Positions 43,233 through 52,415 of a stretch of 64,000 bases of DNA are shown one piece after another (positions within the stretch are counted from its first letter, which is position 1; every line of letters begins with the position of its first letter). The stretch lies in contig JAEWST010000103.1 in the NCBI GenBank assembly GCA_023398105.1, positions 62,001-126,000 of the forward strand. The letters run 5' to 3'. The notes below the pieces were generated by a model. The model was not told where the DNA came from. It saw only the letters and a list, made by a program, of their open reading frames with translations, and searched no databases. Source of the stretch: Bacillota bacterium. Its GTDB lineage: Bacteria; Bacillota; Clostridia; Acetivibrionales; DSM-1351. The position numbers were made by a program, and so were the translations under genes.

Positions 43233-44041
43233 TGGAACTAGAAAAGTGTAAATCAATAATCAAACACAATATTGACGAAAAAAATTATTTAGACAACAAC
43301 CTTATAAGTAAGTTTTACGAAGATTGCAATTTACAGTATGGAGAACAATTAGTATTTGACAGTTGGAATGTTGTTAAAATTGTTGCTAAAAAACTAAAAG
43401 CACTATCAGTTTTTTTACCTATGAAGGACACTGAATTAGGTGCAATATGCTATTATAGAAAAAAGTCTATCTCCTATGTATTCATCAATTCTTCAATTCC
43501 TGAAGCAAATATGAGGTTTGCATTCTGTCATGAACTTTATCATTTGCTAAAGCCGAGTGAGACAATAATAAGTAAAGGCTTAGATATGTATTTGGACACA
43601 GAATATTCTGAAAGCAGAGATGAAATGTTTGCTAATGCATTTGCTGGTGCGATACTAATGCCGGAACAAAAGTTTATTAATAAATGCAAAGCATTAGGAG
43701 AAAACATTGATGAACTAGAAAAGGTAGTTAAACTGTCTGAAATGTTTGGGGCACCTTATGTTTCAGTAGTTATAAGATGTTATGAACTAAATATATTAAC
43801 GGATAAGTCAAAATTATATTGTTTGTTACATGTATCAAAGGATCAATTAAAGGATTTGTACAATGAATATGGGCTAAATATTGCACTCCTAAAGCCTAGA
43901 AGAATTGATCAATATCAAAACCTTTGTTCACTTGTGTCAGATGAGGCAGATTTACAATTAGAAGATGGTGAGTTATCACAATATGATAAAGACTACATTT
44001 TAAATAAACTTCGACAGTTATATCTAAAAATTAAAGGATAA
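43232..44041 (+). CDS. ImmA/IrrE-family metallopeptidase (COG2856)
   Basis: 269 residues, one-base overlap with the XRE gene. The zinc motif is CHELYH (HExxH, ~100-104) with a downstream Glu/Asp-rich helix and FANAFAGAILMP, the ImmA/IrrE signature. The C-terminal ~100 residues have no recognised domain. Family members cleave XRE repressors on signal (as ImmA does to ImmR) or act as antitoxin-side partners. The next gene, a PIN-like nuclease, starts five bases later, so the set is one operon. Confidence 0.9.
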   Translation: MELEKCKSIIKHNIDEKNYLDNNLISKFYEDCNLQYGEQLVFDSWNVVKIVAKKLKALSVFLPMKDTELGAICYYRKKSISYVFINSSIPEANMRFAFCHELYHLLKPSETIISKGLDMYLDTEYSESRDEMFANAFAGAILMPEQKFINKCKALGENIDELEKVVKLSEMFGAPYVSVVIRCYELNILTDKSKLYCLLHVSKDQLKDLYNEYGLNIALLKPRRIDQYQNLCSLVSDEADLQLEDGELSQYDKDYILNKLRQLYLKIKG

Positions 44042-44046
44042 AATGT

Positions 44047-44964
44047 ATGAAAACATATCAAGATGAACCTAACAATATTGAAGAAATTCGAAAATTTTGC
44101 ATATATGAAAAGCAAGATGTACTAACTAAAACATCAGAAGCAAAAGCAATATTTATGTATGATACTTGCTCTATTATACATCATGCAAATGCACAAAAGA
44201 TTGAAAGCATATCTAATTATATAAAAAAACATATGGGTATAGTGCTTATTACAAAAACTGTTTTAGTCGAATTATCTTCATCTGATAATGGTGGAAATAT
44301 ATTAGAAAAGAATGTTAATTTTTTAAGAAATTTAAATGGTTTTGGTATAGATATAATAATATTTGAAGAAGAATTATGCTATGACTGTATTAAATTTTCC
44401 TTTTCATATACTCTTAATGATATAAATGAAAAAATGAAATATGCAATTTGTTTTACAAAAGGATTCCAAGGTGCAATAGCTCAATATATTGACATTTTGC
44501 CACAAAAGGAAAGAATTGCATTACTACATGGAGAATCTAGTAGAGAACCAATCACTGAATTTTTTACTAAAATTAGAAAGAGAAAAACACCACAAGATAG
44601 TCTAGCAGAAGAATTGATTTTTTTAATGATTATTTTATTACAAGGAATTATTAATGAAGTAGTATTTTTAAGTGATGATTTTAAATCATCGGACAAGTTT
44701 TTACAATTAACAGACTATATTCAAAAACACTATAATCGTAAAGGAATACATATGTACACAACAGCTGTCCTATATTATAAACAAGTGCGTGAGAATATAA
44801 TTGATTTGGAAGAAGGAAGAAAATTACTAGAATGTACATATAGTAATAATATTAAAATGTATGCTAGTGATAAAAATGATTTTAAAGTAGAAAAGAAAGA
44901 ACTATCAATTGAAGAATTCATAAAAATAATTAATGAGGATAGTGAATTTAGAATATATAGATAA
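44047..44964 (+). CDS. PIN-like domain protein, putative toxin
   Basis: 305 residues. The acidic positions of a PIN-like RNase fold are visible: Asp39 in FMYDTCSIIHH, Glu75 in TKTVLVELSSS, and Asp210/211 in VVFLSDDFKSSD, with a long helical insertion between. It is larger than VapC toxins and resembles the PIN-like proteins paired with COG2856 genes. Predicted role: RNA cleavage held in check by the XRE/protease pair. Assignment is by motif pattern only; no homolog search was possible. Confidence 0.65.
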   Translation: MKTYQDEPNNIEEIRKFCIYEKQDVLTKTSEAKAIFMYDTCSIIHHANAQKIESISNYIKKHMGIVLITKTVLVELSSSDNGGNILEKNVNFLRNLNGFGIDIIIFEEELCYDCIKFSFSYTLNDINEKMKYAICFTKGFQGAIAQYIDILPQKERIALLHGESSREPITEFFTKIRKRKTPQDSLAEELIFLMIILLQGIINEVVFLSDDFKSSDKFLQLTDYIQKHYNRKGIHMYTTAVLYYKQVRENIIDLEEGRKLLECTYSNNIKMYASDKNDFKVEKKELSIEEFIKIINEDSEFRIYR

Positions 44965-45115
44965 ATTGTTTTAGGGATTAAGAAGACAAATTACTAAAAA
45001 ATTCTTAATAACATAGTAGCTTTTGTTTATTGAACTAAGCTTATGATAATAAGTAGAAGCGCTAAAGTGACTATAGATTATATAAGCAAGTTAAGCATCT
45101 AAAACGAGGTAGACA

Positions 45116-45847
45116 ATGGAAATTAAGATTAAGCAACAAAAAATTGAATTCAATCCAATTAGGCTTGTACTTTTAATAATTTGTATTTACATTTTTGTAT
45201 CGACTTCTCCATATTGGGTAGATAAATTTCAAACTCTATTAGCAAATGATAAAAATATTGACTGGTGTACTAAAGAAGTTTTAGAAAAAGGAACATGGGG
45301 AGAAACATTATCACCAAATCATGATTTATTAGTTGTTCCTTACGGGGAGACTGAATTTACTGCATATTATTCAACAGAATTGTACTCATTGAGCGGCTTT
45401 TGGGGTGCAATTCCATATGTGAGTATATTAAATGACAAAGACTTAAAGTATACAGTTGCAACTGTAGAACCAGCCCACACAGATGTGTATCCTGGTACGG
45501 CAAACCGAATACAGAAAATGTATCCTTATCTAAAGTTTTCGATTGATTCAGGAAAAGAAAATTTACATAAAACTGTTGAAGTTAAAACAAATCTTGAATT
45601 AGATTATCCTCAAAAAACTCCTATGTCTTTAGATTATGATTTTGAATATGTTAACAGTGAGATAACTAGAGATTTTAAGTTGTATTTTGTTTCACCAGAT
45701 GAATATCTTGCTATTAAAAATATATTACCAAAAGATAAGTCGGAAATGAAAGTGACACCATTCATTAGAGGATTTATAAGTATTCTATTTCTTATATTTA
45801 TAGTTCTCAATGGAAAGTCATTATTTAAGAAGTCAAATTATGAGTAA
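45116..45847 (+). CDS. membrane protein of unknown function, two TM segments
   Basis: 243 residues with ACGAGGTAGACA before the ATG. An N-terminal hydrophobic helix (~16-38, IRLVLLIICIYIFVSTSPYWV) and a C-terminal one (~217-238, FISILFLIFIVLNGKSLF) flank a soluble, probably external domain rich in aromatic and Pro residues (WGETLSPNHDLLVVPYGETEF). I recognise no family. It is an orphan within the accessory region. Confidence 0.6.
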   Translation: MEIKIKQQKIEFNPIRLVLLIICIYIFVSTSPYWVDKFQTLLANDKNIDWCTKEVLEKGTWGETLSPNHDLLVVPYGETEFTAYYSTELYSLSGFWGAIPYVSILNDKDLKYTVATVEPAHTDVYPGTANRIQKMYPYLKFSIDSGKENLHKTVEVKTNLELDYPQKTPMSLDYDFEYVNSEITRDFKLYFVSPDEYLAIKNILPKDKSEMKVTPFIRGFISILFLIFIVLNGKSLFKKSNYE

Positions 45848-45878
45848 AATCAAATAGATTAGTTATATTTATAAAATA

Positions 45879-45970
45879 AACCTCTAATTATACAGTTTCA
45901 CTACGTAAGTTATCAGACTTATACTTTGCTGGATATAGGTGTATAATATAGGAAACTTTAATTAGAGGTT
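45879..45970. promoter_or_regulatory. 12-bp inverted repeat masking a ribosome site
   Basis: AACCTCTAATTA (45879-45890) and TAATTAGAGGTT (45959-45970) are perfect complements 68 bases apart; the right arm contains the AGAGG ribosome site of the small secreted-peptide gene. TATAAT at 45942-45947, inside the loop, could start a transcript lacking the left arm. Confidence 0.5.
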
Positions 45971-45977
45971 GGTTTTG

Positions 45978-46160
45978 ATGGTTTTGATGAAGAAATTTAG
46001 TAAGTTATTTGGTTTTATTGCAGTATTTATTGTAATGATGGCTACAATGTGTAGTCTTAGTTTTGCAGCTACGGTAGGTCAAAAGTTAACAAGTCCTGAA
46101 GATGGGTCAGAAATGATTGGAGATATCTTTGATAAAACGAGAGATGGTAAGAGCAGATAA
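45978..46160 (+). CDS. small secreted peptide, probably a truncated secreted protein
   Basis: 60 codons from ATG 45978 (ATG 45987 is also possible). A strong signal peptide MKKFSKLFGFIAVFIVMMAT ends near SFAA, leaving a mature part of about 30 residues (TVGQKLTSPEDGSEMIG and onward). The T-V-G-Q-x-L-T-x-P-E-x-G start is common in larger clostridial exported proteins, so this may be the stub of one. A terminator follows immediately, so it is a complete transcription unit. Confidence 0.6.
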   Translation: MVLMKKFSKLFGFIAVFIVMMATMCSLSFAATVGQKLTSPEDGSEMIGDIFDKTRDGKSR

Positions 46161-46168
46161 AGTAGTGG

Positions 46169-46206
46169 CAGTATTGCGTAGATGGCACAATACTGCTGCT
46201 TTTTTT
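46169..46206 (+). terminator. terminator of the small peptide gene
   Basis: GCAGTATTG pairs with CAATACTGC, followed by TGCTTTTTT. Confidence 0.85.
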
Positions 46207-46378
46207 GTATGTGGAAATGGATGCAATATTGTAGATAATTGGTAAAATCAAGTTGTTATTTGGGTATATATAAAGTATATTATATGCAGACGAATAAACT
46301 AATCTAGAAGAAAGATTTTTAGATTGGTTTAGATAGATTATTTATAACGTGTTAGATAATATGGGTTAGGAGAGTAAA

Positions 46379-46942
46379 GTGAGAATGGATATCTTGAAAA
46401 GCTTACAAATTGAAATATATAAAAGATGCCAAAAACCAACGAATAAATTTGGAATGGGATGTTATTATCATATAGAAGCAGTAGTTAAGAATGCTGAGCT
46501 ATTAGCACAGAGGTACGAAGCTAGTAAAGAAATTGTAATGATTGCAGCATGGTTACATGATATTGCATCAATTACGGATTATTCCTTATATGAAAATCAT
46601 CATATTTATGGTGCACAGATAGCATATGATATTTTATCAGAACTTCACTATGATGAAGTGAAACTATCGTTGGTACAAAAGTGTATTCAAAATCATAGGG
46701 GAAGTATATCGAATGAAAAAAATAGTATAGAGGAAATGTGTGTTGCTGATGCTGATGCAATTTCTCATTTTGATAGTATCCCTAGTTTGTTGTTTCTTGC
46801 CTATAGTGAAAGAAAAATGAGTATAGAAGATGGAATACAGTTTGTAAGAAATAAATTGGAGAGAAGCTTTAATAAATTATCTCCTGATAGCAAAATATTT
46901 TATAAAGAAAAATATAGTCAAGTTATGGGGATTTTAATTTAG
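46379..46942 (+). CDS. HD-domain hydrolase
   Basis: 187 residues from GTG 46379 after TTAGGAGAGTAAA. The metal motif is H..HD: the His in YYHIEAVVKNAELLA, AAWLHDIASI (HD ~61-62), NHRGS and ADADAIS. The family comprises phosphohydrolases of nucleotides or related phosphate esters; the substrate is unknown. Its neighbours do not indicate a role. Confidence 0.88.
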   Translation: MRMDILKSLQIEIYKRCQKPTNKFGMGCYYHIEAVVKNAELLAQRYEASKEIVMIAAWLHDIASITDYSLYENHHIYGAQIAYDILSELHYDEVKLSLVQKCIQNHRGSISNEKNSIEEMCVADADAISHFDSIPSLLFLAYSERKMSIEDGIQFVRNKLERSFNKLSPDSKIFYKEKYSQVMGILI

Positions 46943-47311
46943 AGAATATCAATGTTAGGATACATTATATGAGCAGACTATTTATAGGTTAGATGAAGAG
47001 CTATGTGTTTTTCAACTAAAAAATACACAATTATGCTTCTTATTCGTGCATAGGACACTTATAAATCATAAACGTGATTACTTAAATGATTATATTAAGG
47101 TTGTATAAGTTTAAATATACAAATTATAGCATGTGGAAAAAGAGCTTAATTTTGACTATCAGTATAATCGTCTTCTTTAAATATATTGAAAATAATGTAA
47201 AATTTCTGCAAAAATTATGGTAAATTATAGCATGATTGTACTTTAAATTGCAAATAATCTCTCATATATGATATTATGTTAGTAAATATTTTATATTGGG
47301 AGGATTAAGAC
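46943..47311. other. gene-free leader before the SLH gene
   Basis: AT-rich. A TGTGTTTTT / AAAAATACACA inverted repeat (47001-47032) may terminate the HD gene. No gene is seen. The SLH ribosome site GGGAGGATTAAG is at 47298-47309. Confidence 0.4.
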
Positions 47312-50300
47312 ATGTTTAAAAGAATTATTCCAATGATTTTAGTATTTAGCATAATACTATCTTCAATGATTTCTGTTTTTGCAGAATCTAGCTTTTCTGA
47401 CATGCCAAAGACTGATTATTGGTCATTTAGGGCTTTAAATGAGGCTGTAAACAATGGTTTAATAAATGGATATAATGGCAAAATTAATCCAAAAAATAAT
47501 GTTACTCGTGCACAATTAGCAGCGGTAATAAATAATGCATTTGGTGCAATAGAGACTGTAGATACATCCATATACAAGGATGTACCTAGCAATGCTTGGT
47601 ATGCAAAAGAAATGGGAATGGCAGTTAATATGGGAACTATTACAGGAGTTTCTACCAATAAACTTGCTCCTTTAGCTTTTGCTACAAGACAAGAAGCCTT
47701 TTGTATTATTGCCAAAGCTCTAAAGCTTAATGGCGGAGATGCACAAAATCTCAATAAATTTTCAGATAAGAATAAAATAGCCTCGTGGGCAACAGATTCG
47801 ATAGCTTCCCTTGTTCAGGCTGGTTACATAAGTGGGTATGGTGGGAAAATTAATCCTACTGGAAAACTTACATTAGAAGAATTAGCTCAAGTTATGTCAA
47901 ATATTATCCAACAATATTTTTCGGTTTCAGGTGAGTATACTGAGGTGGCTCAGGGTAATGTGATGATTAATACTGAAAATGTTACTCTTAAAAACACTAA
48001 AATCAGTGGTGATCTAATTGTAGGTGATGGGGCTGCCAATAGTGATATAACATTAGATAATGTGACTATAGGAGGAAGACTTGTAGTACGTGGTGGTGGT
48101 TCAAACTCAATTAAGCTTATAAACAACAGTAATGTAGGAAGTGTAATTATTGGAAAGTCATCTTCAGGAGCAATTCGTATTAAAACTGAAGAGGGTTGTA
48201 AAATTGATGTTGTATACATAGATGATGGTAAAGATGATGTAATAGTTGAAGGTGTTTTCAATCAAGTTGTTGTAAAATCAGAAACACCAGTTGTTATAAA
48301 GGATGCTGAAGTTAATGTAGTATCAGTAGCTGCTCAAGATGCAAGCGTAAAAATTGAAGGAAAATCAACTGTTCAAATAACTGAGGTACAAGAAAATGCA
48401 AAAAATTCTCAAATAGAAGTAACAAAAGATGCAACTGTAAAGAAAGTTAATTCATCAGCTGACAATGTTGTTATAGATGGTGAAGGAAAAGTTGTAGAAG
48501 CAAATATAAGCGGAGACAATACACAAGTTAATACGGACAATACAGATTTAGTTGTTGAAAAAGGCACTATAGGTGTTATAGAAAACGGTAATTCTGTTGA
48601 GGATACTGGAGAACCTGTTAAAACTGGTGAACCAACACCAGTGGTACCACCAGTGCCATCGTCATCAGGTGGTTCAGGCGGTTCAGGCGATTCAGGCGAT
48701 TCAGGCGATTCAGACGATTCAGGACAAACATCTGATACAATTGAAGTTACCAGTGAAACACAATTGAAAGATGCCATGAATTTAGACAATATTTTTGACG
48801 TAATAATAACTGAAAATATTGTATTAACAGATAATCTAACTATAAAAAAGAATGTTAAAATTAATTCTGGCAAGCAGTTAACCTTAGCAACTGGAAAGAA
48901 TTTAACTCTTGACAGAAAAGAGTGGGTTGGTAACCCTGAGGATGAAAACTTTGTACAAGGTTATTGGGGATCATTGGATATTTGTGGAACATTAAATATT
49001 CCTACAGGTTCAACTTTCTATAACTATACATATACACTTGTTAACGGCGGAAAAATAAAATGTTATGGAAATTATGTTGATATAAGTGGTGTTCAAGGCT
49101 TAGAATCTACGAATTATGGGTTTTTAAGATTAGAAAACTCAATATTATACAATGAAGGAACCTTTGTTATTAGTGCAAATGTTGACGCATACTATTCTAA
49201 TATTCAGCATTGCGACGGTAGATTTACAAATAATGGTGGTTTGAATGTAGTAAGCGGAAGCATAGAATCAAGTTCAGAATTCCATAATGCAGGATATTTG
49301 AAAATTATTGATGAATATTCTTCTACAGATAGTTTTTGTAATATAAATTTTGGCAACAGTTTAACAGATGATTCTAACTGGATAGATTACACCGCTGCAG
49401 TTTACAATGAAAATGCCTTATATAGAGTAGCTCAAAATCAAAATGACAAAATTATTGCTCTTGGAGATAAAGAAGCGACTAAAGGCTTTGAGAGATACAA
49501 TCGTATTGATATTTGCGAGAATATGACATTAAACAGTGATGTGACAATAAACAAAGCTGATGTTTGGGTTATAGAAAAACGGGAAAAACAGGAAAACGAT
49601 GTTGAACAAGTAATACCAGTAGAACTAATAAATAACGCTACTATATCATTGAATGATTGTATTTTACATGTAAATGGGAAGTTAATAAACAATGATACAA
49701 TTATATTAGGTCAAACAATTAAAGAAGGTGAGCCTAGAATTTTTGGAGACATTCAAGTATGGCCAAGAGGACATTTCACTAATGATGGTACTGTAGATGT
49801 TAGAGAAGGCATAATTCATAGAATGGATGATTTGAAACCAGCGGATACTGGGTTAACTGTTGTTAAGGCAATAATAGACGGTACTAAAAGCCTTAATTAT
49901 TCTGACGTTGCAATTGTTCATAACTTTGAAGGTTTAAAAAAAGCAGCAGTTACTGACAAAGCAATATATGAACGTATTGATATCATGAGACATGAGGAAA
50001 TGAATGAAGCTGATATTACAATTCAAGAAAATATAGATATTGATGCTGATATGTATATTGAATGGGGCTGTGGAATAGAAGTTCCTGAAGAGTACACATT
50101 GAATTTTGTTGGCGGTAATCATAATATTAGCAACAATGGTGATATCTGGGTGTACGGCAAATTAAATCTTGGTTCAAATAATGAATTCTATAATGAAGGC
50201 AAAATTCAAGTTGGTGGAATATTTGGCGACTTAACCGATAAATGTACATTTACAAATAACGGAACTATGGAAAACAGAAACTATATTGAGGTTCTATCAA

Positions 50301-52219
50301 ACGGTTTATTTACTAACAATGGTAATATCGATAACCGAGGCACAATTAAGGTTCAAGACGGTGAATTTAATGGAAGCGGCGTAGTATATGCAGATATGAA
50401 TTCAAATATTCAAGGTGTTACAGGAAATGTAGTTGCAAAGGTTTATGATTATGAACAATTAATAAGTGCAATGGGCAATAGTTCTATCACCAACATTGTA
50501 ATTGCAATGACTGTTGACCTTAAAGGTAATTTGAGTGTAGATAAGCCAATATCAATAGGCTATGATCGTGAATGGGGAGAGTTGAGAACCAACGGATATA
50601 AAATTACAATACCTATGGGCAGCACACTAAATATAAATGAAGGTCGTTTAGTTATCAATGAAAACGGAAACGTAGATAACCAAGGTACAATAACAGTTGC
50701 GGAAAATGGATGCTTAAGAATTGAACAAGGGGGAACATTTGAGACAACAAACGATGTTGATATTAGAGGTCATTTAGATGTTTATGATCATCAGAACATT
50801 AATACCTATATAACAGGTACTGGAAAAATAACCACGTATTCTGACAGAGCATGCTTAATAGAACGTATATTTGATATTTTGTATCAATTTAATGATCAAG
50901 ATGGTTCTGTTACTCCATCAGATATAGATGTAAACGCAAAACTTGTTCAACAAGCAGCTATTCAGAATAAGGTTTCTGATGTTATGGATTGGTTTACTTC
51001 TGATGGCAGGAATGATGATAATATATACAGACATTATTCATATGCTACTATGATGCTAAATGAAATTGGTGTAACTGGTATTTCTGATTTGGAAACTCCA
51101 GAAAATCATCCTTACGCTAAAGTAACTTACGGATATGCTAAAGCAATTTTTGAACAAGTAGCTAATAAATTAGGGCTTGGAAATGAACAAAGTGTAAAGG
51201 ATTTCATGGCTACGCTAGACAGCATGAATAGTACAGATTATATAGATGATTTTGGTCAAGATAACTCGATAAACAAATTATACGTTGACTTTAGAACTGC
51301 ACTATATCAAGCTACAGGAAAAATGTATGTAAGGGATTATGCTCAATTTCTGAGTGCAATAAGCGATAGCTACATTACAGATATTATAATTATTGGAGAT
51401 GTTGACCTTAATGCTGATATAACTGTAAATAAGTCAATATCAATAGGCAATGATCGGGAAGGTGGAGAGTTAAGAACCAACGGATATACAATTACAGTAT
51501 CTATGGACAACACACTAAATATAAATGAAGGTCGTTTAGTTATCAATGAAAACGGAAACGTAGATAACCAAGGTACAATAACAGTTGCGGAAAATGGATG
51601 CTTAAGAATTGAACAAGGCGGAACACTAGAAACAGCAAATAATATTGATATTCGAGGTAATTTAGATGTTTATGATTATGATGGTATGAGTAGCTATATA
51701 ACAGGTACTGGAAAAATAACAACATATTCTGACAGAGCACGCTTAATAGACCGCACGCTTGATATTTTGTATGAATTTAATGATCAAGAGGTTTCTATTA
51801 CTTCTTCAGCTATATCTGTAAGTGCAAGTGCAAGTATTACTTCACCTGCGGACATGGAATTAAAGGTTTCCGAGGTTAGGGATTGGTTTATTGGAGATGG
51901 AAAGAATGATGATAATACCCGCAGACATTATGCATATGCTGCTATGATGCTAAATGGAATTGTAGCGTTTGATATTGCTGATTTGAATGCTCCAGAAAAT
52001 AATCCTTACGCTAAAGTAACTTACGGATATGCTAAAGCAATTTTTGAACAAGTAGCTAATAAATTAGGGCTTGATGAAGCACCGAGTGTAGTGACTTTCA
52101 TGACTACGCTAGACAGCAAAGATAGTGCAGCTTATATAGATGATTTTGGTGAAATTAACTCTATGAACACATTATTTGATGACTTTTGGAATGCACTAAA
52201 TGAAGCTGTATATACTTAA
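47312..52219 (+). CDS. giant SLH-domain surface protein with beta-helix and duplicated C-terminal modules
   Basis: 1,635 residues. A signal peptide (~1-24) is followed by three S-layer homology domains (~28-205: FSDMPKTDYWSFRALNEAV, YKDVPSNAWYAKEM, FSDKNKIASWATDSI) that anchor it to cell-wall polysaccharide. A beta-rich region (~220-430) and a Gly-Ser-Asp linker (~454-472) follow. Then comes a long stretch of short N-G-x-I/V-type repeats (TFTNNGTMENRNYIEVLSNG, LTNNGNIDNRGTIKV) typical of right-handed beta-helices. The C-terminus holds two ~295-residue modules, each a beta-helix segment (NGNVDNQGTITVAENGCLRI) plus a helical segment (YAKVTYGYAKAIFEQVANKLGL). No enzymatic motif is seen; adhesion or S-layer-associated function is inferred. 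Confidence 0.9.
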   Translation: MFKRIIPMILVFSIILSSMISVFAESSFSDMPKTDYWSFRALNEAVNNGLINGYNGKINPKNNVTRAQLAAVINNAFGAIETVDTSIYKDVPSNAWYAKEMGMAVNMGTITGVSTNKLAPLAFATRQEAFCIIAKALKLNGGDAQNLNKFSDKNKIASWATDSIASLVQAGYISGYGGKINPTGKLTLEELAQVMSNIIQQYFSVSGEYTEVAQGNVMINTENVTLKNTKISGDLIVGDGAANSDITLDNVTIGGRLVVRGGGSNSIKLINNSNVGSVIIGKSSSGAIRIKTEEGCKIDVVYIDDGKDDVIVEGVFNQVVVKSETPVVIKDAEVNVVSVAAQDASVKIEGKSTVQITEVQENAKNSQIEVTKDATVKKVNSSADNVVIDGEGKVVEANISGDNTQVNTDNTDLVVEKGTIGVIENGNSVEDTGEPVKTGEPTPVVPPVPSSSGGSGGSGDSGDSGDSDDSGQTSDTIEVTSETQLKDAMNLDNIFDVIITENIVLTDNLTIKKNVKINSGKQLTLATGKNLTLDRKEWVGNPEDENFVQGYWGSLDICGTLNIPTGSTFYNYTYTLVNGGKIKCYGNYVDISGVQGLESTNYGFLRLENSILYNEGTFVISANVDAYYSNIQHCDGRFTNNGGLNVVSGSIESSSEFHNAGYLKIIDEYSSTDSFCNINFGNSLTDDSNWIDYTAAVYNENALYRVAQNQNDKIIALGDKEATKGFERYNRIDICENMTLNSDVTINKADVWVIEKREKQENDVEQVIPVELINNATISLNDCILHVNGKLINNDTIILGQTIKEGEPRIFGDIQVWPRGHFTNDGTVDVREGIIHRMDDLKPADTGLTVVKAIIDGTKSLNYSDVAIVHNFEGLKKAAVTDKAIYERIDIMRHEEMNEADITIQENIDIDADMYIEWGCGIEVPEEYTLNFVGGNHNISNNGDIWVYGKLNLGSNNEFYNEGKIQVGGIFGDLTDKCTFTNNGTMENRNYIEVLSNGLFTNNGNIDNRGTIKVQDGEFNGSGVVYADMNSNIQGVTGNVVAKVYDYEQLISAMGNSSITNIVIAMTVDLKGNLSVDKPISIGYDREWGELRTNGYKITIPMGSTLNINEGRLVINENGNVDNQGTITVAENGCLRIEQGGTFETTNDVDIRGHLDVYDHQNINTYITGTGKITTYSDRACLIERIFDILYQFNDQDGSVTPSDIDVNAKLVQQAAIQNKVSDVMDWFTSDGRNDDNIYRHYSYATMMLNEIGVTGISDLETPENHPYAKVTYGYAKAIFEQVANKLGLGNEQSVKDFMATLDSMNSTDYIDDFGQDNSINKLYVDFRTALYQATGKMYVRDYAQFLSAISDSYITDIIIIGDVDLNADITVNKSISIGNDREGGELRTNGYTITVSMDNTLNINEGRLVINENGNVDNQGTITVAENGCLRIEQGGTLETANNIDIRGNLDVYDYDGMSSYITGTGKITTYSDRARLIDRTLDILYEFNDQEVSITSSAISVSASASITSPADMELKVSEVRDWFIGDGKNDDNTRRHYAYAAMMLNGIVAFDIADLNAPENNPYAKVTYGYAKAIFEQVANKLGLDEAPSVVTFMTTLDSKDSAAYIDDFGEINSMNTLFDDFWNALNEAVYT
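48671..48724 (+). repeat. 9-bp tandem repeat coding the Gly-Ser-Asp linker
   Basis: Six units of GRTTCAGGC encode GSG/DSG triplets; unit gain or loss stays in frame. Confidence 0.85.
50430..51316 (+). repeat. ~890-bp internal duplication, unit 1
   Basis: It includes 108 bases at 50623-50730 identical to 51511-51618 and 72 bases at 51108-51179 identical to 52002-52073; the offset is 888 to 894 bases. Outer limits are approximate. Confidence 0.8.
51317..52210 (+). repeat. ~890-bp internal duplication, unit 2
   Basis: Partner of the preceding unit; the identical islands are separated by diverged segments, so the conserved parts have been homogenised or selected. Confidence 0.8.
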
Positions 52220-52248
52220 CACCTACAATTCAACTAGGAAAGTTGATT
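52220..52248 (+). repeat. family A repeat, minimal form
   Basis: ACCTACAATTCAACTAGG followed by AAAGTTGATTAATAAT, placed right after the SLH stop; nearly the same as the copy at 25585, which also follows a surface-protein gene. Confidence 0.5.
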
Positions 52249-52264
52249 AATAATTCATCAACAG

Positions 52265-52309
52265 GTAGCTGCGATTATGAGTTTTTTTCATGTCGCAGCT
52301 ACTTCTTTT
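52265..52309 (+). terminator. terminator of the SLH gene
   Basis: GTAGCTGCGA pairs with TCGCAGCTAC, followed by TTCTTTT. Confidence 0.85.
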
Positions 52310-52415
52310 GAAAAAGTATAAAATGGCATGGTGAGGGCTATAATGAAAGAAGGTTTGTTATAACTTGCGAAATATATGTTTCTTACACTTGAATTATTTA
52401 CAAATAAAGTATTGA

